A stretch of 64,000 nucleotides of DNA, taken from positions 5,587,836 through 5,651,835 of the forward strand of contig NC_052505.1 of assembly GCF_014356525.2 (NCBI RefSeq), in the 5' to 3' direction. Under the pieces are notes generated by a model. It saw nothing but the letters and a program-made list of their open reading frames with translations. It was not told the DNA's origin and searched no databases. This document shows positions 43,761 to 55,604 of this stretch, piece after piece; position 1 is the first letter of the stretch; the number at the start of each line of letters is the position of its first letter. The stretch comes from Nilaparvata lugens. Its lineage: Eukaryota; Arthropoda; Insecta; Hemiptera; Delphacidae. Made by a program: the position numbers and the translations under genes.

Positions 43761-44994
43761 TTGCAAGCTATTTTGCCCTATACTCTGTAGGATATAATAT
43801 GTCATAATTACTTTCATAATGAGTAAAATGTTGCAAAAGTTTTTCAGTATAGTTTTTAATTTGGAATAATTTTTAACATTCCTATTTCCATCAGAAGATC
43901 AACTGCTTATTTGAGTAACTTTAATAATAATGTTTCTTTCGTCTCTTATTATAAATAAATAATTAATTTTATTTCCATCATAAACTTCACTTGACATTCA
44001 TTTTAAGTTTTGGAAACTATATGACCACTTTGACAAGTTGTATGGTCATTGTTAGTAATGTATTTAATTGTAATTACTAAATTGTTAAGAGATAGATTAA
44101 TTTTTTTGGAGCTCAGTTCATCACTTTACAGACATTTTAGCGCACGACGTCTGTAGCATCCTGTAAACTTTAATCACTATTCCCAACAAGCCAAGATAAC
44201 CAGCAAGAAGCAAAAAATCAAATATAACAAGACAACATACATGAGTAGATCTCAGTACAGCACAATTAACAAATAAATACAATACAATTAACAAAAAAAA
44301 AAAAAAAAAACAGCAGCAAACAAAAACAATACCCAAACTGAAGAACAACTGGATTCATGAATTTCTAATCAACATAATCAACTCTAAATAAACAGTAATA
44401 CAAAGAACTTCAAACCGGGTTAATTCTTAGAACATCAACATCCGTTTGCATCCATAGCCATGCTTTTACTTTTGTAGCTCTTATAATGTATGTGTTACTG
44501 CATAAATATCCTTCACTTTCTCAAGTTAAAGCCGCTTTGGACTACATAAGCTCAACAAATTAAAAAATGTTGTTTAATATTCATTGCCTTGGAGCTTCCC
44601 TATTCATATTTTTCTCTAGTAATCTTCAATTTGTCCGACCTCCTGCGACGCTCCTCATCAGAAATCAGCATCGCCCGTTGTCGGGTAGGTTCCCGCTGTT
44701 GAAGCCTTGTGCTTTTCAGCTACTGATAATTTCCGGACTCAGCCTCCAGGTCTTCTATTGATCTTTCCTAATATGTTTTACACTGTGAATGAGAAAATAT
44801 ATCTACACTTTTTTTTAATCTGGTGGAGTTTCTATTATATACTTTTGCAGTCCTTGTGTTGAAGTAGTAGCACTGCATCTTCCATTCATTATTTCTGATT
44901 TTGTGTCATTTATTTATTGATAATGAGAATTTTTACACAAGAATTTCAATTTTTTTACACCAAGAATGAGAAAGATATTATGATCTATATCTAC
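43761..44994. other. IR intron without recognised exon
   Basis: Contains an A tract at about 44286-44310. A minus-strand frame near 44645-44710 (VAEKHKASTAGTYPTTG) stays open without known similarity. The missing S1 exon was sought here and not found. Confidence 0.4.
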
Positions 44995-45129
44995 CTTTTT
45001 TGTTGAGTTGATAGAGTTTGTTGGGGAACAAGTTGAAGGAGGAAGTATTACATTCACTCAAGTAACAGGATTCTATTGTTTCCACAGCACCAGTATTCCA
45101 GTCACTTGTTTTGAACTCCATCAAAATAT
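44995..45129 (-). CDS. Ionotropic receptor, exon leading into S1
   Basis: Acceptor GTTTTCAG, donor AAAAAAG|GTAGAT; 135 nt, phase 1 in and out, so it joins the 46.1 kb exon in frame (GAT at the junction). Encodes FKTSDWNTGAVETIESC and FNLFPNKLYQLNKK. A LFP(N/D)KL motif is where IRs normally enter the S1 ligand-binding lobe. It can be spliced in frame to the 39.5 kb exon, but about 60-70 residues of S1 usually found between these blocks are missing, suggesting an undetected phase 1/1 exon in 39.75-44.99 kb. Confidence 0.6.
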
Positions 45130-45454
45130 CTGAAAACTCGATATGAATATTATTTGTTTGTGGAAGTATGATACTAGTAGAGAAATAAGTAGAACAAGTT
45201 CGTAACTTAAATGTAAATTAGACATTTTTTTAAGGTGCATACGTTTGATTTATTGATTGATTATTAAATTTTGAGATGCTTTCTCTTCAAGCAAAGCCTA
45301 CATCTTATTTGGATGTGCAACCAAAATAATTTCATTATATAATCTTGCAGCCAATCAAATTTGAATACATTTATTATTGAGCTTATTTTCATAATCATTA
45401 GGAAATTGTACTACACGGTGTCTATAGAATTTGGGAGTGGAGCAATTTTTAGCT

Positions 45455-45823
45455 ATAGTGTGGTCCAAGTTATAATGGCAGTGCTTGATTAGCAATAGTA
45501 TTGCTATCCTTGTCTATCATTCAACAAAGCGAATAACGCTATCTCTTTCTCGATTTGCTTTGTTGCCAGATTGTATTTTAACAATGTAGTATTAATAATC
45601 AATCAACAAAATATTTTATCTCAATTATGAAGTTACTGAAAAATATAATTTCTGGCTTAATAAAACATATAATTGATTATTTGAAACGAGAATATTACAT
45701 CAATATACCTGTATCAGCTACTGTCTATAGAAGGCATTGACAAGACAATAAGACAGTGAGGTCGGCAACGTTGTTCTCCTATCTTTCTCCACTGCCATTA
45801 TAACGTGGACCTAACTATAGATT
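45455..45823. mobile_element. TIR MITE (GTCCACGTTATAATGGCAGTG family), copy 2
   Basis: CTATAGTGTGGTCCAAGTTA and TATAACGTGGACCTAACTAT are inverted ends; interior colinear with 32376-32778 (GCTATCCTTGTCTATCATTC). Confidence 0.85.
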
Positions 45824-46139
45824 ACTCGCACATTAAATTCATATCTATATAGGTACCTTAGGTATTATGATTTATGATTGTATTGGTGAATAAATGAATA
45901 ATGCATATCATACCGTAGCCTACAACTACCTTCTGGCACTTTCTTACCACACTTGTGAAGTAGATAAACTTCTTGGGTCGAAAAAAACTACGGTAATGAT
46001 TCATCATTGGAACTAATGATTTCCTCTAAGAAATATACCCAAGTTGCCTAATAAATTAAACCAATGATTTTTCGATAAATCTAATGATTTTCACATAAAA
46101 ATATGACTAAAAGTTTCTTAAAAATCGTCAATTTCTCAC

Positions 46140-46345
46140 CTGAATTAGAGTTTTCCATTGATAGAACAGTTGTATCTGGCCAAAATTCCGACGCGAGTTG
46201 GAATAATGCATTGAGTCTGCTGGTGCTGTAATATTTATTGTCAACCAAAAACAACAATTTGATGGATCCTCGATGCTTTGCATCTCTCATAACTCTTTTT
46301 AACGCCACTATAAACCTTTCTGGTGAACAAACGCTCACTAGGTAC
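46140..46345 (-). CDS. Ionotropic receptor, extracellular exon (first one found)
   Basis: Most 5' exon recognised of a seven-exon minus-strand ionotropic receptor, an insect chemosensory branch of the ionotropic glutamate receptors. Acceptor TTTTTCATCAG; donor TTCAG|GTGAGA; 206 nt, phase 2 in and phase 1 out. The translation runs YLVSVCSPERFIVALKRV, then KLLFLVDNKYYSTSRLNALF and TTVLSMENSNS: an alternating beta/alpha pattern typical of the extracellular part ahead of the S1 lobe. The initiator exon must lie upstream (46.4-57.5 kb, or nested beyond) and was not found. Confidence 0.6.
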
Positions 46346-46632
46346 CTGATGAAAAACTAACTCTGTTTGATTTAACCACATCTTTCATTGAGATTCAAGA
46401 TTGAAAGAAATCCAATGAGATGAGAATAATCCAATTATTGAAAATCTATAGATGTAGTTTACATTCAACATTTGCCATTTAAAGTGAAATAGAAGAGTGT
46501 CATTCCACTGATGATAATAATAATTATTATTATGATATGTCAGTTAATCGTTAATTGTTAGGTATACGTCAGTTAATTGTTAGGTATAATTAAAAATATA
46601 AATCTGAGTACCTACAATTTAAATTTTTTTAG
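46346..46632. other. Upstream of first found IR exon
   Basis: No convincing IR start exon seen. CAGTTAATTGTTAGGTAT-type words are tandemly repeated near 46540-46590. Confidence 0.4.
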
Positions 46633-47015
46633 TCTCTACAATGTTATAGGCTATATCCTATTATATTAGGCGAGCAATTTCTGTAAATATATTTACCGGT
46701 ATATGGTTATGTGGTTGGGTATATATTTCGATGCTCAACGGATCTCGAAAACGGCTCTAACGATTTCCACGAGATTTGGAACTTATAGTAGGTTTATGAT
46801 ATAAAAATTCGATTGCACTAGGTCTCATCCCTGGGAAAACTCGCTGAACGACATTAGAAGGATAATTCATCCTTGGCTGAAGCAGCTGAGACTTTCATCG
46901 TCTGTGGATAGTAAAAAGTGACAAGTGATTCTGTGGAAAATCAAAATATTGCATCCCCGAAATTCATAAGCTGACGTGTAGCCAGCTGTAAAATATTGTA
47001 ATATTACATTTTTCT
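46633..47015 (+). repeat. Dispersed repeat R5, copy 3
   Basis: Shares AGTCTCTACAATGTTATAG through CATAAGCTGACGTGTAGCCA with 52811-53400 at high identity, including the sequence ahead of the usual R5 start. Confidence 0.82.
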
Positions 47016-47978
47016 TCTCACATTGGAATCGAATCTTCAATTCGAGATCTATGGAACTTTATAGTAAATGTCAGAGTTATCAATAGACGGACAATTTTTG
47101 ACGGAGAATTTATTATCGTAAATGTTTGTTGCATTGTTCCATGGTGTCACCGAGGCAGGGTTAACAAATTACTAAATAAATCGTTTATTTAAATAGAATA
47201 TATGTATAAAAATTTAAAATAACATTTTCAAAATAAAGTTTTATTGAGAACAGATGTAGAATGTGAATTCTAAACTTGTAAATTATAATTTTGTGGTGAC
47301 GTGTCTGTAAAAAATCGATACTGAACGAGGCGTTGGCTTCATGACTTGCAACTTGTGGTCTTTTCCTGTTCTTGTCTTCTTCTGAAAAATGGCTGGCTAC
47401 AAATGTTGTCGTGGAGTTTTGCTCTAAATCATTTTCGTTTATTAATGTTTTAAATTGAGTTTTATATAAATTTTTGTGCTGTTTTATTCAGATTTAGCTG
47501 TTTGTATAGTCAAGCCAATAGCCACTGTGTTTCAACTGTAAACTAGATAAGTATTTTAGTTCGTAATAACTCTGAAATAATTAGGCTTAATATATATTGT
47601 TTTCTTGGTGTATTTGTGTAATTTCATCTGAAGATTATAAGTTAATTTGCTCTGAAAACTGGATTTCTCATTCATAGGCAATAGATCCATTCACAGTTTA
47701 TCAAGAATCTATTTTATTGGAGCCGACAACTATCTTTAGGTTGATAGGTGTTAAATGCTATTCCAACCGTTTAAGGAAAAATTGGTAGCACGGCAAATGT
47801 TACCCCTGTGGTGGGACAGAATTACAAAATAAATATGTCCCAAATGGTACACCATGAAATCCCTGGTTATAGAAATTATTAGTGGATAGATATCTTGATA
47901 GGTTATGAATGGTTTGTTGCTGAGTGGGAAGTCGGTTCAAGAGAGATCAAGTTTTAATGAATCAGTGCATATTACAAA

Positions 47979-48744
47979 ATGGCAAACATTAAAAATGATC
48001 TGAATCTTATAGCATTCTTAACACAAAAGTTTGATGAGCAAAATGCTAGATTTGATGAGCAAAATGCTAAGTTAGACCAAATGTTTAAAAATCAAAATGC
48101 TAGGTTTGATGATATGAAGCAAGAATGTACTAGCATTAGACTAGAGCAGGTAGTATAACCTTCTATTGAAAAATGCACATGAAACATTGAAAGATGAAAA
48201 CAAATTGAAGCAGGATGATAGTAGTGTTAAGTTACAAGATCAACTCATTCAAGTTTCTGACAATGTAGGCCTAGTTACTGTTGTTGAAAAAGTTAACCCT
48301 AGTGAGATAGTAGAATTGAATAAAGAAGTAGGTAAGGGGTTGTCTTCACTGAAAGTCAACTATCATGAAAGTAATATTGCTACATTGAAGGTTAGGAAAA
48401 CTATGAACAAAGTGAATGATTACATGAGACAGGTTTCTGTAGAGGTTAGGAAAAATGTAAACAAAATGAATGTTGCTTTGAGTCAAGTTGATGAGTTCAA
48501 CTTTCAACTGAGAATTGAAAAGGTGTATGCAATGCATTCTCAAGTGAACATGATTGACTTTTGTGAGCAAAATGGCTTTGTTAAAACAAATGAACCCATG
48601 AATAAAATCATGCTATTGAAGAAAACAAAACGCAAAGTCTCCATTGATGTGTTAGTATTCAAAGGTTGTTTCAAGTTGCTTATTTACAAGATGATGACAG
48701 TGAATCACATGATGAAAGGGTATTCCCCAACACACAATGATTAG
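47979..48744 (+). CDS. Coiled-coil gag-like ORF of a putative retroelement, frameshifted
   Basis: ATG 47979 opens a frame (MANIKNDLNLIAFLTQKF, then repeated FDEQNARFDEQNAKLD heptads) ending at TAA 48156. A second frame, open from about 48154 to TAG 48742, continues in the same style (LKNAHETLKDENKLKQDD ... KVRKTMNKVNDYMRQVSVEV). A one-base change near 48150 would fuse them into about 250 residues. Gln/Glu/Lys/Asn-rich coiled coils with repeated F-D-E-Q-N-A units recall gag-like proteins of insect retroelements, but no protease, RT or zinc knuckle follows. Could instead be a non-autonomous element or host remnant. Confidence 0.4.
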
Positions 48745-50979
48745 GAATCCTGTGTTATGCCGGGATTCAGAATAGCATAATCGCTACACAGTGTATGGTA
48801 AGAGTCCATAATTGTGTCTTTTTTCTTTCCTGTAGCCTATTTTCTTGGCCCTTAATCTTTTCAATTTTCGATTCTTTCCTGTCTTTGTGTGTAAGGTTCA
48901 GTAAAATTCTTCTATGATGCATATCTTAACCAATCTTGTCCATAGTCATTTAAATTTGTATTTTTTCTGAAATAATTTTAGAAGTTGAAATAGTAGCTTA
49001 TTTTCCTAATCTTTAAATTGTTGATAAAACTTAACTTTTCCAAAATCTATCCATTGTTGTGTAAATAATTGTTGCTTGCGGTATATTTTTTCATCATGTA
49101 TTACATATTTTATCATGTCTATTTTTTTAGGTATCATATTAGGTAATTAGGTTTTTCAGAGCAATTATGTCCCATGTTCTCATCTTTCATTGCATATGTG
49201 CCATAAGCCATATGTAATTAGGTTATAGTTTTCTTCTGGGCTTTTAACCCATTTTGCATTTTATTTTTCTTTGCTGTCCAATACTTTGGATTTTTGGTAG
49301 ACAAGTAGGTGTGATTCTTTTAGAGGTGTGGGCGTGAACCACATATGGCTGGACTCGATTATCTGACCTACTTGTTTGCGATATAAAAACCTATGACTGC
49401 AACAACAAATGTTTGTAAAACCTTTTGCATACTTTTGTTTTTGTGGTCCGATACTAGAGTCTGCTATCACATTGCCTTACAGACATCTAGGAACTATCCA
49501 CCCAGTCACAATAGTCAACATATTTTTTCCTTCACCAGTTGTTTTTGTGGGAGTGATAGCTCACAATTATAACAAATTAGAGTCATACTTGGAATTTACA
49601 AAATTCCATAGTAGTATATTTTATTAAATATACTTCCTCATGAAAGTTCAGTACTGACATGTAGGATAGGCTCTAATTAATCTTTCTCTTCTTTGTATTG
49701 TTTTAGGGAATTTATTTACCCAGTTTTCTATTTCTTTTTTGTATTTTTTAGGGAATTTATTTACCCAGTTTTCATCTTGATCATCTTTGTATTATAATCT
49801 TAAAATGTTTGTACTTATTATACAGTCTTTAAATTTTAAATTATTTTAAAAAATAATTGGTTTAATTTAAAACGTTTTGTTATATTATTAATTGAAATAA
49901 GTGTTTTGTAATTGATTTTTTTTTTAATTTTAAAACTGTTGTTCTATAAATTTTGATATGATGATTATCGTTTGAAATGGATGCTGGAGTGTATGTAGAA
50001 TTTTTAGTGGGGTGTGTTGATTAGAATTTTGCTGGTATGTGATTGTTTTTTGAGATGGAAACCCATTATTGCCTAAAGAAGGAATAACAGAGGTTATGAC
50101 TTAGAGAGGCAGTAATGAGATAATATTTTTTGTGTTGATTACTTATGTTGATTGCCATAGATGCAAAATGATGATTAATTATGAATATTGATTGCCTTTG
50201 AAGCAAAATATTATTGATGTTTTGAATGGTTTCTTGTTTAATGATTGATAGTAAAGTTTTGTCATGAAATGTAGTTTGTGTTTAGAACATTGAAGAGTCG
50301 AAATAAACTATAGTATCCAACAAACGATGATTAACAATATTAAATAATTTGCTTTTTATACAATTTTTGAACAAAATTAAAACTAAATAATTTTGAAACC
50401 CTGAATGATAAATCATAAATGTGAAATGAACTTGCTATAAATGAAATGTTATATTAAATGATAATGAAATGCAGATATATTATGAAATGATTGTGAATAG
50501 AAGACCAATTGTCTGAAATTATTGAAATATGTATTGAAATTAAATATTTTGTTGTGATGATCTGATGTTTTTTACAATTTTGATAATGATACAGGGTGTT
50601 ATGAAATTATATTTCTATTTTGAAGAATGGATTAAATTTTGATATTTGAACAGTGAATAGATGAAAATGAATGATTTTTTTTTTAAATTTATCATTGATA
50701 TGTCCATATTTCACAATTTATGTATTGCTGACTGTATAATAAGATGTTAACAAATTTCAATTTTATAAATACTTAAAAATAATTTTCATGTGTATTAGAT
50801 TGTATTGATAGCCTAATCAAGTTTTTCTTCTTAGTTTATAAGCATTTTAAGATAACAGGTACAGCACAGACATTAACATTGAAATAGTTATCATGTGAAT
50901 CTCGAAATCAGTAACAAGTGAACGCCATGAAGAGTGTTAAGAACATTTGGGTGATTTTCAAACTAGTGTGACATATCTA
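48745..50979. other. No gene recognised
   Basis: AT-rich (many T and A tracts). The phrase AGGGAATTTATTTACCCAG is repeated 43 bp apart near 49706 and 49750. Open frames at 49261-49627 have no known similarity. Confidence 0.4.
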
Positions 50980-51850
50980 CGCCAATATCTACACCAATAA
51001 CTACGCCAAAATCTACGCTGATGCCTACACTAATAACTACGCCAATGTCAACGCCAATAGCTACGCCAATGCCTGCGCCAACGCTGATGCCAACAACAAA
51101 AATATACGCCAATGCCAATAGCTACGCCAATGCCTGCGCCAATGCCAAAATCTGTGCCAATGCTGATGCCTACACTAATACCTACGACAATATCAACACT
51201 AATAACTACGCCAAAATGCCAAAATCTACGCCGATGCCTGTGCTGATATCAATGCCTGCGCAATGCCAATAGCTACGTCAATGCCTGCGCCAATGCCAAA
51301 ATCTGCGCCAATGCTGCACCAATGCCAATAGCTACGCCAATGCCTGCGCCAATGCTGATGCCACACTAATACCTACGACAATATCAACACTAATAACTAC
51401 GCCAAAATGCCAAAATCTACGCCGATGCCTGTGCTGATATCAATGCCTGCGCAATGCCAATAGCTACGTCAATGCCTGCGCCAATGCCAAAATCTGCGCC
51501 AATGCTGCACCAATGCCAATAGCTACGCCAATGCCTGCGCCAATGCTGATGCCAACACCAAAATCAACGCCGATGCCTGTGCTGATATCAATGCCTGCGC
51601 CAATGCCAATAGCTACGTCAATGCCTGCGCCAATGCCAAAATCTGCGCCAATGCTGCACCAATGCCAATAGCTACGCCAATGCTGCGCCAATGCTGATGC
51701 CAACACCAAAATCAACGCCGATGCCTGTGCTAATGCCAATGCCTGTGCTAATGCCAATGCCTGCGCCAATGCCAATGCCTGCGCCAATGCCAATATCAAT
51801 GCCGATGCCAAAGCTGACACCAAAGCATACGCCAATAGCAATGCCAATGC
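50980..51850. repeat. GCCAAT/GCCTGC-type minisatellite with higher-order units
   Basis: Built from six-base steps (GCCAATGCC, GCCTGCGCC, GCCAATAGCTACGCC). Larger blocks repeat: CCTACGACAATATCAACACT at 51181 and 51373 (192 bp apart), and GCTGATATCAATGCCTGCGC near 51240, 51432 and 51582. Because the step is a multiple of three, both strands stay open (MPMPAPMP-type on +, ALAQALALAQ-type on -); these frames are by-products. Confidence 0.9.
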
Positions 51851-52810
51851 TTATTGCTGACTCTGTATCTCAAACTTCAACACTACTGCATTACCTGGAG
51901 GTAATTGCCATCCATGTTCACATTCACAACTTTGAATTCAGAAGAACAGTCACAGTATCATGAAAGAATTGATTCAAAAAATCCTCTCCTAAATTATTCC
52001 TGTATGCAGAACTCTAAACCTTGAAAGCTGAAAATATCAAAAAACCAAACCTTACCTAAATTAATCCTCACCTAAATTAATCCTGTATGCAGCGTCTATC
52101 TCTTTTCCAAAAAATGAATTACATTGTCATTTCAAGCCTGAAATGTACATTGTATAATTACAAATATGATACAAAATTTATGTGACTCTGTATTGAATTT
52201 GGAATGCAGCCGTCTACTACAAACATGAAGCAATGCTAACTGAGATGTCACCTGTATCGAGTTTGATATGCATCAGTCGACTACAAGTATCAGCTCAACA
52301 CTACGTGCATCCAGATCAGCCCAACACTTAACGTCATCACATTGGAGTCACACTTAACTGAAAATCATACTGAGTGCCTTAACGGACTGTTTTCCAAAAT
52401 GTGCATCAATAAAATCAACCGCGTCAATAGTGAAAGAAATGAACATTTTTTGATTTATTGAAATTTTATGTGAAAATTAAATGTATCAATTCATCAATTC
52501 ATTTAAAAAAAAAATAAATAATAATAATAATAATAAATTTTTCATTCAACATACTAAATTTTTTTATGCAATAAAAATTAAATTTTCTATCTATTAAATT
52601 TATGTGCAATTTCAAAAAAGATACTCTTTACATATTAAACTTTCTGTTGAGATATTTTTCTTTAAATTATAAAGCTAAATCAAAAGTAATATTGATATTC
52701 TATATTTTGAGATATTGTTTGGAAACATATAACAAACGCTATTGATGAATTTTTATAATAATTTTCAATATTTTGGATGACATGTAATGTTTTTCTATAA
52801 AAAATTGTTT
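51851..52810. other. No gene recognised
   Basis: A short (AAT)n run at about 52516-52536. CCTAAATTAATCCT is tandemly repeated near 52056-52083. Confidence 0.4.
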
Positions 52811-53480
52811 AGTCTCTACAATGTTATAGTATATATCCTATTATATTAAGCGAGCAATTTCTGTAAATATATTTATATGGTTATGCGGTTATCTGGGTAT
52901 ATTCAAACTTTTTTTTAAGAAAAGAATCATAATAAATTCCTCGCCCTGTATGGATAAATATAAAAAAAAGAATAAAGATGCTCCATTAGCGTGGATAATA
53001 CGTAATAGTCACCCAGAATTTACATCTCGGGTGAAATGAATTATTCTATTGAATGCTAGTCTAACATTTGGTGTATAGTGTATAGATAGAAAGATACCTG
53101 AAACAAGTTGAATATTATTAAACATACTCCTAAAATTGACCAACGGATCTCAAAAACGGCTCTAACGATTTCCACGAGATTTGGAACTTATAGTAGGTTT
53201 ATGATATAAAAATTCGATTGCACTAGGTCTCATCCCTGGGAAAACTCGCTGAACGACATTAAAAGGATAATTCATCCTTGGCTGAAACAGCTGAGACTTT
53301 CGTCGTCTGTGGATAGTAAAAAGTGAACAAGTGATTCTGTGGAAAATCAAAATATCGCATCCCCGAAATTCATAAGCTGACGTGTAGCCAGCTGTAAAAT
53401 ATAAAGACGATCATTTTCGAGGATTGTGTTCTGTTTTTCAATAAATAAAGATAACGAGCGAAGCTCGCTGCCCCGATATT
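52811..53480 (+). repeat. Dispersed repeat R5, copy 4, with a 220-bp insertion
   Basis: Colinear with 46633-47015 except for about 52915-53145, which is extra (TTCCTCGCCCTGTATGGATA). Ends GAGCGAAGCTCGCTGCCCCG like the other full R5 copies. Confidence 0.8.
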
Positions 53481-53929
53481 ATTATTAATGTCATTATTAT
53501 CAGGACTTGATCAAGACTTGATAATAGCATATTGCTGAAATATGTAGTGACTGAATAATTTTAAAAACGGTACTCAGATTTATCCCTAAAGAAAAAAGAA
53601 AATTTATTGTTAGGTGTCTACTACTATGTGGAACTATGACATCTCTTTCCATTTCACCTCAATATGGAAAAATTCCGCAACATCTCTGTTCATAGTGTAA
53701 ACTCACCATTCATGGTACAATTAGCCTACATGTTTTTTCCAGTTTAAAACTTTTACATATAACAATTATTACACTTACCAGTCACAGCCTATTTCGAAAA
53801 GCTTCTCATGACATCTCATTGTTCAATTCTCCTTGAGAGATCAAGCATAATTATATTTTGTATTGATTACCTCTTGGAAGCTTTTTTGTTAGACTTATGA
53901 GATATATAAAACAAAATGATTCGAATTTT

Positions 53930-54175
53930 AGATAGGCGTATATAAGACAAATGATTGGATTAATAAATATAAGAGGAAAATGATTAGATCTTTCTTGATA
54001 GGTATAACTTGTTTTATTTCATCAATGTTAATTCTGTCTAATTAATTAATTTAGAATTAAGATAGGCCTATATAGGACAAATGATTAGATTAATAAATAT
54101 AAGAGGAAAATGATTAGATCTTTCTTGATAAGTATAACTTGTTTTATTTCGTCAATGTTAATTCTGTCTGTTAAT
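53930..54175. repeat. Tandem duplication, two units of about 130 bp
   Basis: AATATAAGAGGAAAATGATT and AGATCTTTCTTGATA(G/A)GTAT occur in both 53930-54045 and 54058-54172 with only a few differences. Confidence 0.9.
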
Positions 54176-54204
54176 TCTATCGAAAAGCATATAATTGATA
54201 GTAA

Positions 54205-54452
54205 AGTAAATTCGTATGGCTTTTGTTGATGGGGAGTCACTTGCGGGAAGGTCCCACCGCCTTAATATATAATTTAAGCCGTCAATGGGCCTTACAACTG
54301 TCATACTTCAGCCGGGACCGACTATTTAACGTGCCCATCCGATAACACGGGATTGATCTGGTTAAAAAACTTTTGGTTGTGACAGGGTTTGAACCCGGGA
54401 TCTCTATGCTACTACGCAAGCACTATATCATCCACTAGACCACGGATCACTC
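54205..54452 (-). mobile_element. SINE copy 4, full-length with tRNA-derived head
   Basis: On the minus strand it starts with a tRNA-like head: A box TGGTCTAGTGGATGA (54428-54442) and B box GGGTTCAAACCC (54385-54396), about 40 nt apart as in pol III type 2 promoters. Then follows the body shared by the other three copies (GTGTTATCGGATGGGCACGT ... CCATACGAATT) and a short A/T tail. This copy defines the family as tRNA-derived. Confidence 0.9.
54385..54442 (-). promoter_or_regulatory. RNA polymerase III internal promoter (A and B boxes)
   Basis: A box TGGTCTAGTGG and B box GGTTCAAACCC of the SINE head; both match consensus closely, so this copy may still be transcribable. The 94-codon + strand frame over it is a shadow. 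Confidence 0.7.
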
Positions 54453-54943
54453 TAGTGATTGATGATAGACTACTAATTGAAACAATTTTGTTCCCTTATA
54501 CTTCAATGCACAGATTATTGGTGTTACACACTGCAAAAAACTTGTTTTTTCCATCAAATTGTGTTTTTCATCCTTTTGAATTGATTCGACTCAGTGTCCA
54601 AGATGTAGACTGGTTTTCTCGTAGTTCTTTCCTGTCAATAAGGTACCTTCCTCGCAAATTTCGTCTACTATAAAATGATTGGTCTTTGACCTAGCATATT
54701 TCAATAGATAATTGGGCTCCACAGAATAACGCAACTCAGTGTTTGCAGACAATTTTCCATGTAAACAGAAGATGGCAACAGAGAGAATACTATATCATAT
54801 TTACTGCTTCTTTGAGTGACTGATCAAACAGTTATTAATTGAAGGAAGTTTGCGTGCTTATTTATATAGGAGATACCGTATCAATTATTTTTGAGATGAA
54901 AAGGATCTTAACAATAGCATAGTACAATTACTTCCAAAGTTTC

Positions 54944-55604
54944 CAATTGAGGGGGTCAGAATACAAGGGGTAGAAGTGACATTTTTCATTTTTTTGAGTT
55001 AGCTACAGTAATCGATATCTGAAAGTAGTAAAAATCTAGTATACAAGAGGTATAAGCGTAAGTCTAATCAGTGCTGAAATCTGGTGTAAAATTTTTAAAC
55101 TCCATTTTCAAACAGCTATTCATTCGATTAAACAAGGTGTCCAAGTGACTTGGATCCCTTGTTTACAGGACAACGGTTGCTCGTATCCATCAAATTAAAT
55201 TTAACCTTGATTAAGCCATGTCACCAAGCAAAAGATACCTCAAGAACCAATTAGCGAATCAGATAATATTGCAATGAGGTCATTAATCATTGTTCAATTG
55301 CTGGTAAATTTGATAGATTTATGTGTAGCTAGACAATAGAGTTTTGTTTGGTAAACAGGGGTACAAGTGATACTTCTTATCACTATTTAGCTGATAATTG
55401 AGAAAGGAGAGCAATTCGAGACATGAAACTGTACGTTTGATTTGGTAAAAGTATACTGAATAGTTATAGAAATAGGTGAATATTATTTCTATATTCATTT
55501 CATGAATGAAGAATTAATTAATGCAAGTAAACTTTGGGCTCAATTTTCTCGAAACTAACAATATGTCACTTGAACCCCTTGTACCCCTTATAACCCCTTC
55601 AATT
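54944..55604. mobile_element. TIR element, about 660 bp
   Basis: AATTGAGGGGGTCAGAATAC / AAGGGGTAGAAGTGACAT at the left is inverted at the right (ATGTCACTTGAACCCCTTGT, ACCCCTTATAACCCCTTCAA). No transposase frame inside. Confidence 0.7.

Noticed and set aside
44121..44348. Hydrophobic minus-strand frame (possible membrane peptide)
   Set aside because: Hydrophobicity comes from a poly-A/T tract read as poly-Phe; no homologue or splice sites.
51021..51963. MPMPAP-type and ALAQ-type proteins
   Set aside because: Both strands are open because the minisatellite step is a multiple of three; no start context, splice pattern or family similarity.
54389..54673. 94-codon + strand frame
   Set aside because: It begins inside the SINE's tRNA-like head and has no recognised similarity.
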